DNA of 64,000 bases, from the NCBI RefSeq assembly GCF_002156875.1, contig NZ_NCSY01000005.1:124001-188000 (forward strand). The letters run 5' to 3'. This DNA comes from Bacillus sp. EAC (lineage in GTDB: Bacteria > Bacillota > Bacilli > Bacillales > Bacillaceae_G). How positions within the stretch are numbered: the stretch's first letter is position 1; the number at the start of each line of letters is the position of its first letter. Made by a program: the position numbers and the translations under genes. Under the pieces are notes generated by a model that was not told the origin of the DNA, did no database searches, and saw only the letters and a list, made by a program, of their open reading frames with translations. Positions 7,825-18,100 of this stretch are shown here, one piece after another.

Positions 7825-8850
7825 ATGTCAAAGCCTCTCTTAGAAATCGAGCATTTAACGACATCTTTTCGAATTAATAATCAGTATTATCCTGCAGTAG
7901 ATGATGTATCACTAACTATCCATGAAAATGAGATACTAGCAATTGTTGGTGAATCTGGATGTGGAAAAAGTGCACTAGCACTCTCTATATTAGGCCTACA
8001 TCAAAATAAGCGAACAAAAATGGACGGTGCTATTTCTTATAAGGGTACAAATTTATTATCACTAAGTGATAGCAAAATGAATAGCATCCGTGGGAAAGAA
8101 ATTGGAATGATTTTTCAAGAACCACTTACCGCACTTAATCCACTAATGACCGTTGGAAAACAAATTGAGGAAAACTTAGACAACCATACAAAATTAACTA
8201 CTTCATTAAAAAAGGATCGAGCTTTACAATTACTTTCGCAAGTCGGTATTCCAAAACCAGAAGTTACATACAAACAATATCCCCATGAATTATCTGGTGG
8301 TATGAGACAACGTGTCATGATTTCTATTGCAATAGCGTGTAATCCGTCATTTATTATTGCGGACGAGCCAACTACTGCCTTAGATGTAACCATTCAAGCT
8401 CAAATATTAGACTTACTAAAAGAAATCCAAACTCAAACAAAACTTGGCATTATCCTTATCACCCATGATTTAAGTGTCGTTGCAGAAGTTGCCGATCGAG
8501 TAGCTGTTATGTATGCTGGTCAGATTATTGAAACAGGAACTGTAAAAGAAATACTAAATCAACCTCTTCACCCTTATACGCGCTCACTATTAAACTCAAT
8601 TCCTACTACACATTCGAAAAATAAAAGATTACACATTATTGAGGGCACTGTCCCACCTTTAGATAAACTACCTAGATCTGGATGTAGATTTAGTCACAGA
8701 ATTCCTTGGATTGATTCATACGCTCATGAATCTCAACCAGGAATGCACGAAGTTACACCTGGCCATTATGTACGTTGTTCTTGTTATAAACATTTTCATT
8801 TTAAAAATGAGAAAGGAGCACCGATCGTAAATGTCTCTATTAAAAGTTGA
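7825..8850 (+). CDS. oppD: Oligopeptide ABC transporter ATP-binding protein (OppD type)
   Basis: A 341-residue ATPase of the peptide/nickel importer family. Walker A GESGCGKSA, signature LSGGMRQR and Walker B FIIADEPTTALD are intact, with the OppD-type C-terminal extension. The start at 7825 has AAAGGAGA before it and gives MSKPLLEIEHLTT; an in-frame ATG at 7768 lacks such a site. First gene of a five-gene operon in the order D-F-B-C-A, as in App-type transporters except that the binding protein comes last. It energises uptake of peptides with OppF. Confidence 0.9.
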   Translation: MSKPLLEIEHLTTSFRINNQYYPAVDDVSLTIHENEILAIVGESGCGKSALALSILGLHQNKRTKMDGAISYKGTNLLSLSDSKMNSIRGKEIGMIFQEPLTALNPLMTVGKQIEENLDNHTKLTTSLKKDRALQLLSQVGIPKPEVTYKQYPHELSGGMRQRVMISIAIACNPSFIIADEPTTALDVTIQAQILDLLKEIQTQTKLGIILITHDLSVVAEVADRVAVMYAGQIIETGTVKEILNQPLHPYTRSLLNSIPTTHSKNKRLHIIEGTVPPLDKLPRSGCRFSHRIPWIDSYAHESQPGMHEVTPGHYVRCSCYKHFHFKNEKGAPIVNVSIKS

Positions 8851-9757
8851 AAATTTAAAAGTACACTTTCCTATTCGCGGCGGTATATTCCGAACAGTTG
8901 TTGATCATGTAAAGGCCGTCGATGGAATATCCTTTGAGTTAAAAGAAGGAGAAACTTATGGGTTAATCGGCGAATCTGGTAGTGGGAAATCTACTGCAGG
9001 TAAGGCCATTCTGCAACTAACTAAATCGACTGATGGACGCATTGAATTTCTGGATAAGGATCTCGTTAAGTTAGGAAAAAGTCAAATGAGGGCTTTTCGT
9101 CAGGAAATTCAAATGATTTTTCAAGACCCGTACTCTTCTTTAAACCCTAAAAAGAGAATCATCGATTTAGTAGCGGAACCATTAAGAAACTTTGAAACCT
9201 TAACTAAATCTGAAGAACGCGAAAAAGTACTTTACTATCTTCAGAAGGTTGGCTTATCTCCAGAATCGCTTTATAAATATCCACATGAATTTTCTGGAGG
9301 ACAACGTCAACGAATCGGTATTGCAAGAGCATTAACTTTGCAGCCAAAATTAATTGTCGCAGATGAGCCTGTTTCAGCTTTAGATGTTTCTGTTCAAGCA
9401 CAAGTATTGAATTTCTTACAGGATTTACAGGAAGAATTTCAATTAACCTATTTGTTTATTGGTCATGATTTAGGAGTTATTCGTCATTTATGTGATCGAA
9501 TTGGAGTTATGTATCGCGGAAGACTTGTTGAAGAAGGAACGACGGAAGATATTTTAACAAACCCTCAACATATTTATACAAAACGCTTAATTGCAGCTAT
9601 ACCAGATATTCGTCCTGAAGTTAGAGACGAAAAAATTAAAGCAAGACAGGAAGTAAAAGTAGAATATGAACAAAATGCTTCATCCTATTTTGATGAAAAT
9701 GGTCGGCCATATGACTTAAAACAAATTTCCGATACTCATCGAGTAGCATTACCTTAG
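8831..9757 (+). CDS. oppF: Oligopeptide ABC transporter ATP-binding protein (OppF type)
   Basis: A 308-residue ATPase that pairs with OppD. Walker A GESGSGKST, signature FSGGQRQRIGIARAL and Walker B LIVADEPVSALD are present. The gene overlaps the end of oppD by 20 bp, with an AGAAAGGAG ribosome binding site inside oppD, so the two are translationally coupled. The C-terminal tail is long and charged. Confidence 0.9.
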   Translation: MSLLKVENLKVHFPIRGGIFRTVVDHVKAVDGISFELKEGETYGLIGESGSGKSTAGKAILQLTKSTDGRIEFLDKDLVKLGKSQMRAFRQEIQMIFQDPYSSLNPKKRIIDLVAEPLRNFETLTKSEEREKVLYYLQKVGLSPESLYKYPHEFSGGQRQRIGIARALTLQPKLIVADEPVSALDVSVQAQVLNFLQDLQEEFQLTYLFIGHDLGVIRHLCDRIGVMYRGRLVEEGTTEDILTNPQHIYTKRLIAAIPDIRPEVRDEKIKARQEVKVEYEQNASSYFDENGRPYDLKQISDTHRVALP

Positions 9758-9772
9758 AAAGGAGTAAAGAAC

Positions 9773-10738
9773 ATGTTGAAGTTTATCATACGCCGTATAC
9801 TCATCATGATCCCTCAATTAATAATCTTGAGTGTACTAATTTTTGCACTTGCTAAAGCTATGCCTGGAGATGCTTTAACTGGCCGATCAATAAATCCAAA
9901 AGCTAATCCGCAAGAAATTGAAAAATTACGTGAAAAAATGGGGTTAAACGATCCTGCATATGTGCAATATTTCCATTGGACAAAAAATGTTTTAAAAGGC
10001 GACTTCGGGGTCTCATATACACATAAAATCGAAGTTGTTGATGTAATTGGTGACCGAATTGGAAATACAGTATTACTAGCTTTATGTGTATTTATTGTAA
10101 CGTATCTATTGGCAGTTCCTCTTGGTATTATAAGCGGCCGGTGGAATGATACATGGGCCGATAATTTAATCACTGGTTATAACTATGTTGGTTTTGCAAC
10201 ACCACTATTCATTTTTGGACTAATTGTATTATTTATTTTTGGGTTCCATTTTGACCTATTCCCTACTGGTGGTAGCGTTGATCCACAAGTTGATAATGGT
10301 ACTTTTGCTTATTATTTGAGTAAACTAAACCATTTAGTACTTCCAACCTTATCAGGTGCACTAATTTCGACAGTAGGTATCTCCCAATATTTACGAAGCG
10401 AAATTATTGATACAAAAGTAAAGGATTTCGTTAGAACAGCTAAATCAAAAGGTGTTCCTGAAGCAAAGATTTATTCAAGACATATTTTACGAAATTCATT
10501 TTTACCAATTGCTGCTTTCTTAGGTTACGAGATTACTGGTTTAATAGCTGGATCTGTCTTCTTAGAATCAATCTTTGGATATCCTGGAATTGGACAGCTT
10601 TTTGTCAAGTCTGTTATGTTACGTGATTTTACAGTTGTAAATGCACTTGTATTAATGACATGTCTTGCAACGCTGTTTGGAACATTAATTTCAGATATTA
10701 TATTAAGCATCGTTGATCCACGTATTCGGATTGAATAA
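9773..10738 (+). CDS. oppB: Oligopeptide ABC transporter permease (OppB type)
   Basis: A 321-residue membrane permease with about six helices. The N-terminal FIIRRILIMIPQL and the C-terminal EAA-type loop (region around VRTAKSKGVPEAKIYSRHIL) are typical of the OppB/DppB subfamily. AGAAAGGAG lies 10 nt before ATG. It forms the heterodimeric channel with the OppC-type protein encoded next. Confidence 0.9.
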   Translation: MLKFIIRRILIMIPQLIILSVLIFALAKAMPGDALTGRSINPKANPQEIEKLREKMGLNDPAYVQYFHWTKNVLKGDFGVSYTHKIEVVDVIGDRIGNTVLLALCVFIVTYLLAVPLGIISGRWNDTWADNLITGYNYVGFATPLFIFGLIVLFIFGFHFDLFPTGGSVDPQVDNGTFAYYLSKLNHLVLPTLSGALISTVGISQYLRSEIIDTKVKDFVRTAKSKGVPEAKIYSRHILRNSFLPIAAFLGYEITGLIAGSVFLESIFGYPGIGQLFVKSVMLRDFTVVNALVLMTCLATLFGTLISDIILSIVDPRIRIE

Positions 10739-10752
10739 GGTAGGTGATTACT

Positions 10753-11679
10753 ATGGAAATGAAAATTGAAAATCAAAATATTATAGTTGAACAACAAGAC
10801 AATATAGCTGAGCAACCAAAAAGCCCATCTGGATTTAGTGTCATTTGGGCAGAATTTAGACGAGATAAACTAGCTTTAGGTTCTCTTATCTTGTTAGGTC
10901 TAATATTAATAATTGTGTATGGGACTTCTATCATTTTAGATCAGGATCAAATTATTAAAGTTGATTTTTTATCGATTTATCAACCTCCCTCCTCTGTTCA
11001 CTGGTTAGGAACTGATTATGGTGGACGTGATGTATTTGGACAACTAATTATTGGTACAAGGAATTCATTTACGATTGGATTTTTCATCACAGTTATTACG
11101 AATTTACTTGGACTAACATTAGGTTTAATCGCAGGCTATTTTGGTGGTTTTATCGATGGCGTCGTCATGCGAATCATTGATTTTTTCTTATCATTACCGA
11201 CATTGATGTTAATCATTGTTTTCGTAACAGTAGTACCGACATTTACAATTTATAATTTTATCCTAATTATGAGTCTCTTTTTATGGACGGGTAAAGCAAG
11301 ACTTATCCGCTCAAAATCATTATCAGAAAGTGAATTAGATTATATAGCTGCAGCTAAAGCTCTAGGGACTCCTAACTGGAAAATTATCATTTCGCATCTT
11401 TTACCAAATGTAAGTTCTTTAATTATCGTTGCATTTACGTTAAACCTAGCTGGGAATATCGGTATTGAGTCTGGACTAACCTTCTTAGGCTTCGGTTTAC
11501 CAGAAAGTACACCAAGTTTAGGAACATTAGTAAGTTATGCAACAAACCCAGACGTTTTACAAAATAAGTTGTGGATTTGGTTACCTGCATCAGGCATGAT
11601 TTTAGTGCTTATGCTGAGTATAAATTTTATCGGTGAAGCGCTTAAGCGTGCAGCTGATGCAAGACAAAGAAGAGGTTAA
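10753..11679 (+). CDS. oppC: Oligopeptide ABC transporter permease (OppC type)
   Basis: A 308-residue permease with the N-terminal FRRDKLALGSLILLG segment and the WLGTDYGGRDVFGQLIIG motif of the OppC/DppC subfamily. The ATG at 10753, behind AAGGTAGGTG, is preferred; a GTG three codons upstream overlaps that site. It lies 14 bp after oppB in the same operon. Confidence 0.9.
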   Translation: MEMKIENQNIIVEQQDNIAEQPKSPSGFSVIWAEFRRDKLALGSLILLGLILIIVYGTSIILDQDQIIKVDFLSIYQPPSSVHWLGTDYGGRDVFGQLIIGTRNSFTIGFFITVITNLLGLTLGLIAGYFGGFIDGVVMRIIDFFLSLPTLMLIIVFVTVVPTFTIYNFILIMSLFLWTGKARLIRSKSLSESELDYIAAAKALGTPNWKIIISHLLPNVSSLIIVAFTLNLAGNIGIESGLTFLGFGLPESTPSLGTLVSYATNPDVLQNKLWIWLPASGMILVLMLSINFIGEALKRAADARQRRG

Positions 11680-11702
11680 TTACTTTTAAGGAGAGTGGAA
11701 AT

Positions 11703-13487
11703 ATGAAAAATGTAAAAAGCTTTTCAAAAGTTTTAAGTGCAATGGCAGTATCCATGTTAATCCTTTCAGCATGTAAAGGCGGAGATACAAAAACTTCATC
11801 CAAACCGACTAAGCAAGTAGATCAAGCTGCTTTTCCTGTTAAAGTTTCAAATGATAAAAAATCTATCTCTGGTGGAGTTTTAAAGTATGGACTAATCTCT
11901 GATACTCCATTTGAAGGCATTCTGAATACTGTTTTTTATGAGGGGCAACCTGACTCAGAAGTACTACAGTTCTTTGACGAATCATTACTTTCAACAGATG
12001 AAAACTATATTTATGACCAAGACGGTGCGGCTACATACGAGTTAAGCGATGACAAGAAAACTATCACGCTTAAAATTCGAGATAATGTAAAATGGCATGA
12101 TGGTAATCCCGTTACAGCAGAAGACTTAGAGTATGCATACCTTGTAATCGGTAGCCCTAAATACACTGGTGTACGTTATGATTCACAAATGTCTATGATT
12201 GAAGGTATGGAAGAATACCATAATGGAAAAGCGAAAAATATATCTGGGGTGAAAGTAATTGATCCTCAAACGATTTCAATTTCGTTTAAAGAAGCAAATC
12301 CATCTGTACTGACTGGTTTATGGACATACCCACTACCTAAAAAATACTTAGGCAATGTACCTATCGATAAATTAGTATCATCTGATCAAATTCGTAAGGC
12401 TCCAATTGGATTTGGACCGTTTAAAATTAAAAAGATTACTCCAGGGGAAGCTGTAGAGTTTGAAGCGTTTAAAGATTATTGGAATGGCGCACCAAAATTA
12501 AATGGCGTACTTCTTAAAGTAGTTAATAACCAAATTGCAACTTCATCATTAGAAAATGGCGATATTGACGTTGCTTCAGTTTCTGCTGACCAATATGATC
12601 AAGCAAAAGTATTAAAAAATATTCAATTAGTTGGTAAGACTGAGTTAGCATACTCTTATATTGGATTTAAATTAGGTCATTACGACGCGAAAAACGGTGT
12701 AAACGTAATGGATAATCCAAAATTCCAAGATAAACGTGTTCGTCAAGCGATGGCTTATGCACTTGATAACAAATCAGTTGGTGATAAGTTATACAAAGGA
12801 TTACGAGTTCCTGCAACATCTGTAATTCCACCATCATTCCCTAAATATTTTGATAAAGCACTAAAAGGCTATACACATGATCCTGAAAAAGCTAAAAAAT
12901 TGCTTGATGATGCTGGCTACAAGGATGTAACTGGTGATGGATTACGCGAAGATCCAAATGGAAAACCATTTAAAATCAATTTTGCTTCTATGAGTGGAGG
13001 CGATATCGCAGAGCCATTAGCACAGTTCTACTTACAATCTTGGAAAGAAGTCGGCTTAGATGTTCAATTATTAGATGGTCGTTTACATGAGTTTAACTCG
13101 TTCTATGACATGGTCGAAAAAGATAATCCTAAGATTGATATCTTTGCAGCTGCATGGGGAACAGGTTCTGACCCAGATCCATCAGGAATTTGGGCTAAAA
13201 ATGCACCGTTCAACTATGTTCGCTGGGTAAATGACGAGAATGATAAATTGTTAAAAGAAGGTATTTCAGCAGAAGCATTTGATGAGAATTACCGTAAAGA
13301 TGTATACAATAAATGGCAGGAATTAGTTAATGAAGAAGTACCTGTAATCCCTACTCTATTCCGATTCGGTTTAGATGGCGTTAACAAACGTGTTAAAGGT
13401 TACGATTTAACTGCTGGTCAAGGATTCCAAGGTCACTTACAAGATATTTCTGTAACAAGTGCAGAATCTGAAAAAAACAAAAAATAA
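11703..13487 (+). CDS. oppA: Oligopeptide-binding lipoprotein (OppA/AppA type)
   Basis: A 594-residue extracellular solute-binding protein (family 5). The signal peptide ends in the lipobox LSAC, so Cys24 should be lipidated and anchor it to the outer face of the membrane. The body has the family pattern 'TITLKIRDNVKWHDGNPVTAEDLEYAY' (seen around residues 120-145). AGGAGAG precedes the ATG. It is last in the operon and followed by a terminator. It sets the peptide specificity of the importer; the ligand cannot be predicted. Confidence 0.9.
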   Translation: MKNVKSFSKVLSAMAVSMLILSACKGGDTKTSSKPTKQVDQAAFPVKVSNDKKSISGGVLKYGLISDTPFEGILNTVFYEGQPDSEVLQFFDESLLSTDENYIYDQDGAATYELSDDKKTITLKIRDNVKWHDGNPVTAEDLEYAYLVIGSPKYTGVRYDSQMSMIEGMEEYHNGKAKNISGVKVIDPQTISISFKEANPSVLTGLWTYPLPKKYLGNVPIDKLVSSDQIRKAPIGFGPFKIKKITPGEAVEFEAFKDYWNGAPKLNGVLLKVVNNQIATSSLENGDIDVASVSADQYDQAKVLKNIQLVGKTELAYSYIGFKLGHYDAKNGVNVMDNPKFQDKRVRQAMAYALDNKSVGDKLYKGLRVPATSVIPPSFPKYFDKALKGYTHDPEKAKKLLDDAGYKDVTGDGLREDPNGKPFKINFASMSGGDIAEPLAQFYLQSWKEVGLDVQLLDGRLHEFNSFYDMVEKDNPKIDIFAAAWGTGSDPDPSGIWAKNAPFNYVRWVNDENDKLLKEGISAEAFDENYRKDVYNKWQELVNEEVPVIPTLFRFGLDGVNKRVKGYDLTAGQGFQGHLQDISVTSAESEKNKK

Positions 13488-13503
13488 TTAAGGATTAAAA
13501 AAG

Positions 13504-13542
13504 GTAGAGATTGCTATTACAGCATTCTCTACTTCTTTTTAT
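13504..13542 (+). terminator. Terminator of the opp operon
   Basis: GTAGAGATTGC / GCATTCTCTAC stem (one mismatch) followed by TTCTTTTT. It lies between two convergent genes and may serve both. Confidence 0.8.
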
Positions 13543-13545
13543 TTA

Positions 13546-14952
13546 TTAACTAACCTTTTTATTTTCATTTTGCTCATGTATTTCAATCTTTTTCTTAGCT
13601 GATAAATGATAATAAACTAAGCAAAGAATCATAAACGGTACACCACAGTATAGCGCAATACGTTGATCCGGAATAAAAGCTAAGCTAATCATTACCGCTA
13701 CATTCAATACTAAAGCAACAATTGGAACAAATGGATAAAGAGGTGTTTTATATTTTAAATCCTCTACTCTTCCACCTTCACTAATATATTTCTTTCTACC
13801 TAAAAGATTTGATAATGCGATACTTGCCCAAATAAATACCGCACCAAATCCTGCAATTGAAAGTAACCATAAATAAACAGTATCTTCTGCAAATATACCA
13901 CTTAATAAGGATAATGCTCCAAAAAACATACTAAATGTTAACGCATTTAATGGTACTCCTTTTTTCGTTAACTTTCCTAAAGCTGGGCTAACCATGCCTT
14001 TTTGTGCCATTGAGTACATCATACGGGAAGTAGCATATAATCCTGAGTTTGCAACAGATAATACTGCTGTGATAATAACAAAGTTCATAATGTCTGCTGC
14101 ATATGGAATACCAATATTATCAAATACAACTACAAATGGACTATCTACTAATCCAGCTTTCTCCCATGGGAATAATCCTGCTAAAACAAACATTGATAAA
14201 ATATAAAATACTAAGATTCGCCACACAGTGTTATTGATTGCTTTTGGTACAGCTTTTGCTGGATCTTCACTTTCACCTGCTGCAATCCCTACTAGCTCGC
14301 TACCTTGAAATGAGAAGTTAACTGCGACCATCGTAACAATAATAGCAAGTATACCATTTGGGAATAAACCACCATGATCAGTAAAGTTTGTTAGCATCGG
14401 TGCCTTAGTACCTTCCATCGGAACAATACCAAACATTACTGCTGCACCTAGAATAATAAATAAAACAATTGTAACCACCTTAATACTTGCAAACCAGAAC
14501 TCAACTTCAGCAAAACTTTTTGTAGATAATGCATTTACGCCAAATAATAATACTCCAAATACCACACACCAAATCCATGTGGATACATCTGGAAACCATC
14601 TCTTCATTAACATACTTACCGTAATTAGTTCTAAACCAATTGTTACTGACCAGTTTAACCATGACATCCATCCAACTACATAACCTGAAGCGGGTGAAAT
14701 ATATTTTGTTGCATATGTTTGATATGAACCAGCATCTGGCATACTAACCGCTAACTCACCAAGACATAACATTGTTAAATACATAACCAATCCACCAACT
14801 AGATAAGCTAGTATTGCTCCACCTGGTCCAGCTTCACTGATCGTATAACCTGATCCCATAAATAATCCAGTTCCGATAATTCCTCCAAGAGCGATCATAA
14901 AAATGTGTCTACTTTTCAGCTCTTTTTTTAACCCCTGTTCTTGTTGCAACAT
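13546..14952 (-). CDS. Amino-acid permease of the RocC/RocE (APC/AAT) type
   Basis: A 468-residue transporter with about 12 helices. The N-terminal motif GGIIGTGLFMGSGYTI and the segment GPGGAILAYLVGG are hallmarks of the amino acid-polyamine-organocation superfamily, AAT branch. Its length equals B. subtilis RocE/RocC, and the next genes on the same strand are rocG and rocD, so arginine or ornithine is the likely substrate; other cationic or neutral amino acids cannot be excluded. A 283-bp gap separates it from rocG. That gap contains a strong cre site, suggesting its own promoter under CcpA control. No sigma-54 promoter was seen in the gap. Confidence 0.75.
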   Translation of the reverse strand: MLQQEQGLKKELKSRHIFMIALGGIIGTGLFMGSGYTISEAGPGGAILAYLVGGLVMYLTMLCLGELAVSMPDAGSYQTYATKYISPASGYVVGWMSWLNWSVTIGLELITVSMLMKRWFPDVSTWIWCVVFGVLLFGVNALSTKSFAEVEFWFASIKVVTIVLFIILGAAVMFGIVPMEGTKAPMLTNFTDHGGLFPNGILAIIVTMVAVNFSFQGSELVGIAAGESEDPAKAVPKAINNTVWRILVFYILSMFVLAGLFPWEKAGLVDSPFVVVFDNIGIPYAADIMNFVIITAVLSVANSGLYATSRMMYSMAQKGMVSPALGKLTKKGVPLNALTFSMFFGALSLLSGIFAEDTVYLWLLSIAGFGAVFIWASIALSNLLGRKKYISEGGRVEDLKYKTPLYPFVPIVALVLNVAVMISLAFIPDQRIALYCGVPFMILCLVYYHLSAKKKIEIHEQNENKKVS

Positions 14953-15094
14953 GAAAAATACCTCCCTTTGCGAAAATTGTTTGTATAAATTTAAATATTC
15001 TGATTTAAATGGATATATTTTCCCTGTTACCTTTAGATAGAAGCAAGATGTCTCTATTCTAGTAGTTTTCTATCCAAATTTTTCAGATACTATT

Positions 15095-15108
15095 TGAAAG
15101 CGTATTCA
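15095..15108. promoter_or_regulatory. CcpA cre site upstream of the permease
   Basis: TGAAAGCGTATTCA, flanked by TT and AA, is a full match to the cre pattern (TGnAAnCGnwwnCA). It is about 145 bp upstream of the permease start and about 130 bp beyond the rocG stop. Catabolite repression of the arginine/ornithine permease is the simplest reading. Confidence 0.65.
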
Positions 15109-15193
15109 AAACAACTTATTTAAAAAATATGTAAATTTTTAAAAAGGATATTCTAGTCTGTTAATTTATTTTTACTAGTTTTCAATAATAAGT

Positions 15194-15220
15194 GCTCCAG
15201 ATGAAACATCCACCTGGAGC
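15194..15220 (-). terminator. Hairpin after rocG, probable terminator
   Basis: GCTCCAGGTG pairs with CATCTGGAGC on the minus strand (10 bp, one G-U). The downstream T-tract is weak (ACTTATTATTG), so it may be a processing or stability hairpin instead. Confidence 0.5.
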
Positions 15221-15235
15221 GAATCTATTTCTCTA

Positions 15236-16534
15236 TTAAACCCATCCACGGAAACGTGAAGCTTCCGCCATTTTACGAATACCAACCATATAAGCTGCTA
15301 ATCTCATATTAACTTGACGATTGAATGATGTTTGGTAAACACTATCAAATGATCTAACCATTTTTTCACGAAGCTTTTGAGCTACTTCTTCATCAGACCA
15401 GTAATATCCTTGATTATTTTGTACCCATTCAAAATATGAAACAGATACTCCTCCAGCACTCGCTAACACGTCAGGAACTAATAGAACGCCACGTTCTGTT
15501 AAGATTTTAGTAGCTTCTAATGTAGTAGGTCCATTCGCTGCTTCAACCACGATTGACGCCTTAATATTATGAGCATTTTCAACCGTAATTTGATTAGATA
15601 TAGCTGCTGGAACCAGAATATCACATGGCTTTTCAAGTAGTTCTTTATTTGTAATGACATTTGTAAATAAATTTGTTACTGTTCCGAAGCTATCTCTTCT
15701 ATCAAGTAGATACTCGATATCTAAACCATTCGGATCATATAATGCTCCAAGTGCATCAGAAATACCGACTACCTTTGCACCTGCATCTGTCATGAACTTC
15801 GCTAAAAAGCTTCCCGCATTTCCAAAACCTTGAATAATGACACTAGCACCCTTTAACTCGATTTCCTTACGTTTTGCAGCTTCTTCAATACAAATTGTTA
15901 CACCCTGTGCAGTAGCAGTCTCACGTCCTGCAGAACCACCTAATACAAGTGGCTTTCCAGTAATGAATCCTGGAGAATCAAACTCTTGAATACGGCTGTA
16001 TTCATCCATCATCCAAGCCATAATTTGAGGATTTGTATATACATCTGGTGCTGGAATATCTTTTGTTGGACCAACGATTTGGCTTACTGCACGAACGTAT
16101 CCGCGGCTTAATCGTTCCAGCTCAAGTAAAGACATTTTTCTAGGATCACAGATGATCCCACCTTTCCCTCCACCATATGGTAAATCAACAATTCCACATT
16201 TTAAGCTCATCCACATTGATAGAGCTTTCACTTCATCCTCATTTACTTCCGGATGGAAACGAATTCCACCTTTAGTAGGACCTACAGCATCATTATGTTG
16301 TGAACGATATCCAGTGAAAATTTTCACTGAATCATCGTCCATTCTTACAGGAATTTGAACTGTTAAAAATCGTAAAGGTTCTTTTAATAACTCATAAAGT
16401 TCTTTAGAATAACCAAGTTTTTGAAGAGCCTCAGAAATTACCTCCTGAGTTGATTCAATTAATTCTCTACCCTCTTCTTTGATTTTCTTTTGAATTTCGA
16501 ATTCTTTTTCGTTTTCTTGGATTATAGTTGTCAT
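15236..16534 (-). CDS. rocG: NAD-specific glutamate dehydrogenase (RocG type)
   Basis: A 432-residue catabolic glutamate dehydrogenase that converts glutamate to 2-oxoglutarate and ammonium. The active-site region PYGGGKGGI (catalytic Lys) and the nucleotide-binding QGFGNAGS motif are present. It follows rocD by 14 bp and is co-transcribed with it, which places it at the end of the arginine/ornithine to glutamate pathway and supports RocG over the GudB paralogue. In B. subtilis RocG also moonlights as an inhibitor of GltC; whether that holds here is not visible. Confidence 0.9.
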   Translation of the reverse strand: MTTIIQENEKEFEIQKKIKEEGRELIESTQEVISEALQKLGYSKELYELLKEPLRFLTVQIPVRMDDDSVKIFTGYRSQHNDAVGPTKGGIRFHPEVNEDEVKALSMWMSLKCGIVDLPYGGGKGGIICDPRKMSLLELERLSRGYVRAVSQIVGPTKDIPAPDVYTNPQIMAWMMDEYSRIQEFDSPGFITGKPLVLGGSAGRETATAQGVTICIEEAAKRKEIELKGASVIIQGFGNAGSFLAKFMTDAGAKVVGISDALGALYDPNGLDIEYLLDRRDSFGTVTNLFTNVITNKELLEKPCDILVPAAISNQITVENAHNIKASIVVEAANGPTTLEATKILTERGVLLVPDVLASAGGVSVSYFEWVQNNQGYYWSDEEVAQKLREKMVRSFDSVYQTSFNRQVNMRLAAYMVGIRKMAEASRFRGWV

Positions 16535-16548
16535 TGTTCTCGCTCCAT

Positions 16549-17760
16549 TTATACTGTTGCTTTATATTGGCTAAATACATCGTTAATTTGTTTAATTGAC
16601 CAGTCTAAATCTTCTTTTGAAATAATTAATGGTGGTGCAAAACGAATAACTGTATCATGTGTTTCCTTACATAATAAACCTTGTTTTTTCAATGCTTCAC
16701 AATAAATACGTGCTGGCACATGAAGTTCAACACCAATAAATAGCCCACGTCCTCTTACTTCTTTAATGTGAGGGTGATCAATTTCTTTTAATTTTTCCAT
16801 AAAATAATTTCCTAGCTCATTTGAACGTTCAGCTAATTTCTCTTCTTCAAGAACTTCTAAGGCTGCCACTGATACAGCGCAAGCTAATGGATTTCCACCA
16901 AATGTAGATCCGTGAGAACCTGGTTCAAAAACACCTAATATTGAACGGTTTGCAGCTACACATGAAATTGGATATACTCCGCCTCCAAGTGCTTTACCTA
17001 AAATGTACATATCAGGAATAACTTCTTCCCAATCACATGCAAAAGTTTTACCAGTTCTGCATAAACCAGTTTGAATTTCATCAGCAATAAATAATACGTT
17101 TTCCTTTTGACAAACTTCTGAAACTTCACGTAAGAAACCTTCTCTAGGAATGTTAATACCTGCTTCACCTTGAATTGGTTCAATTAATAATGCTGCTGTG
17201 TTTGGAGTGATTGCAGCTTTTAATGCTTCAATATCTCCGTAAGGAATTAATTTAACTCCTGGTATGAATGGACCAAAGCCACGTTTGTAATCTTCTTCAG
17301 ATGATAAAGATACTGCAGCTAGAGTACGTCCGTGGAAGTTTCCAATGCAAGCAATAATCTCAGCTTGATTATCTTCAACACCTTTCACATCGTAAGCCCA
17401 TCTTCTAGCAGCTTTTAATGCTGTTTCTACAGCTTCAGCACCCGTATTCATAGGTAAGATCATTTCTTTGTTTGTTATTTTTGCTACCTTTTCATACCAT
17501 TCACCCATGTTTTCGCTATAGAAAGCACGAGAAGTAAGTGTTACTTTATCTGCTTGATCTTTTAACGCCTGAATAATTTTAGGATGACGGTGCCCTTGGT
17601 TTACAGATGAATAAGCACTTAACATATCTAAGTATCTATTTCCCTCTGGATCAGTTACCCAAATACCTTCTGCTTTTGAAATAACTACAGGTAGTGGATG
17701 ATAGTTATTTGCGCCAAATTGATTTGTTTGCTCGATGATTTTTTGAGAATTAATCGTCAT
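16549..17760 (-). CDS. rocD: Ornithine aminotransferase
   Basis: A 403-residue PLP-dependent class-III aminotransferase that turns ornithine into glutamate semialdehyde. PLP-site features are [16 protein letters not shown] and the catalytic lysine in [25 protein letters not shown] binds the cofactor phosphate. A GGGGG ribosome binding site precedes the ATG. It is the first gene of the rocD-rocG unit and lies behind a near-perfect sigma-54 promoter and a RocR-type site. Length and sequence fit RocD better than the acetylornithine enzyme ArgD. Confidence 0.92.
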   Translation of the reverse strand: MTINSQKIIEQTNQFGANNYHPLPVVISKAEGIWVTDPEGNRYLDMLSAYSSVNQGHRHPKIIQALKDQADKVTLTSRAFYSENMGEWYEKVAKITNKEMILPMNTGAEAVETALKAARRWAYDVKGVEDNQAEIIACIGNFHGRTLAAVSLSSEEDYKRGFGPFIPGVKLIPYGDIEALKAAITPNTAALLIEPIQGEAGINIPREGFLREVSEVCQKENVLFIADEIQTGLCRTGKTFACDWEEVIPDMYILGKALGGGVYPISCVAANRSILGVFEPGSHGSTFGGNPLACAVSVAALEVLEEEKLAERSNELGNYFMEKLKEIDHPHIKEVRGRGLFIGVELHVPARIYCEALKKQGLLCKETHDTVIRFAPPLIISKEDLDWSIKQINDVFSQYKATV

Positions 17761-17813
17761 TTGTGTTCCCCCATTATTTGTTAATTTATTTTTAGTTTCT
17801 TACTTAAGTATTT

Positions 17814-17830
17814 AGCAACTTCTGTGCCAA
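17814..17830 (-). promoter_or_regulatory. Sigma-54 (SigL) -24/-12 promoter of rocDG
   Basis: On the minus strand TTGGCAC-AGAAG-TTGCT matches the sigma-54 consensus (TTGGCACnnnnnTTGCW) at every fixed base. It is about 55 bp before the rocD start. The divergent neighbour rocR encodes the matching activator class. Confidence 0.9.
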
Positions 17831-17912
17831 ATATGTCTAAAATAATAAAATTCACAAAATGTACTCATTTAGATGCTTTATCAAGCAAAATAATGTTACC
17901 GTTTTCAACAAC

Positions 17913-17929
17913 TGCAAATTTTTTTTGCA
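17913..17929. promoter_or_regulatory. RocR upstream activating site candidate
   Basis: TGCAAATTTTTTTTGCA has 8-bp arms around one central base (6 of 8 pairs complementary), the architecture described for RocR-binding sites. It lies about 85-100 bp upstream of the -24/-12 promoter and between the divergent rocD and rocR genes. Confidence 0.6.
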
Positions 17930-18100
17930 TTTTAGCGCAAATTTATTTAAAATATGCATAGAATATTTGCGGTAGTATTATGCTCAAAACGAAATAATCA
18001 TACAAAATTAGCACGAATTGGAAAAACTGCCTTTTTATCTTACCAAAAATGGTCAGAAGTGCAAATTTTTTCTAATCGTACAATGAAAAGAGAGATTTTG

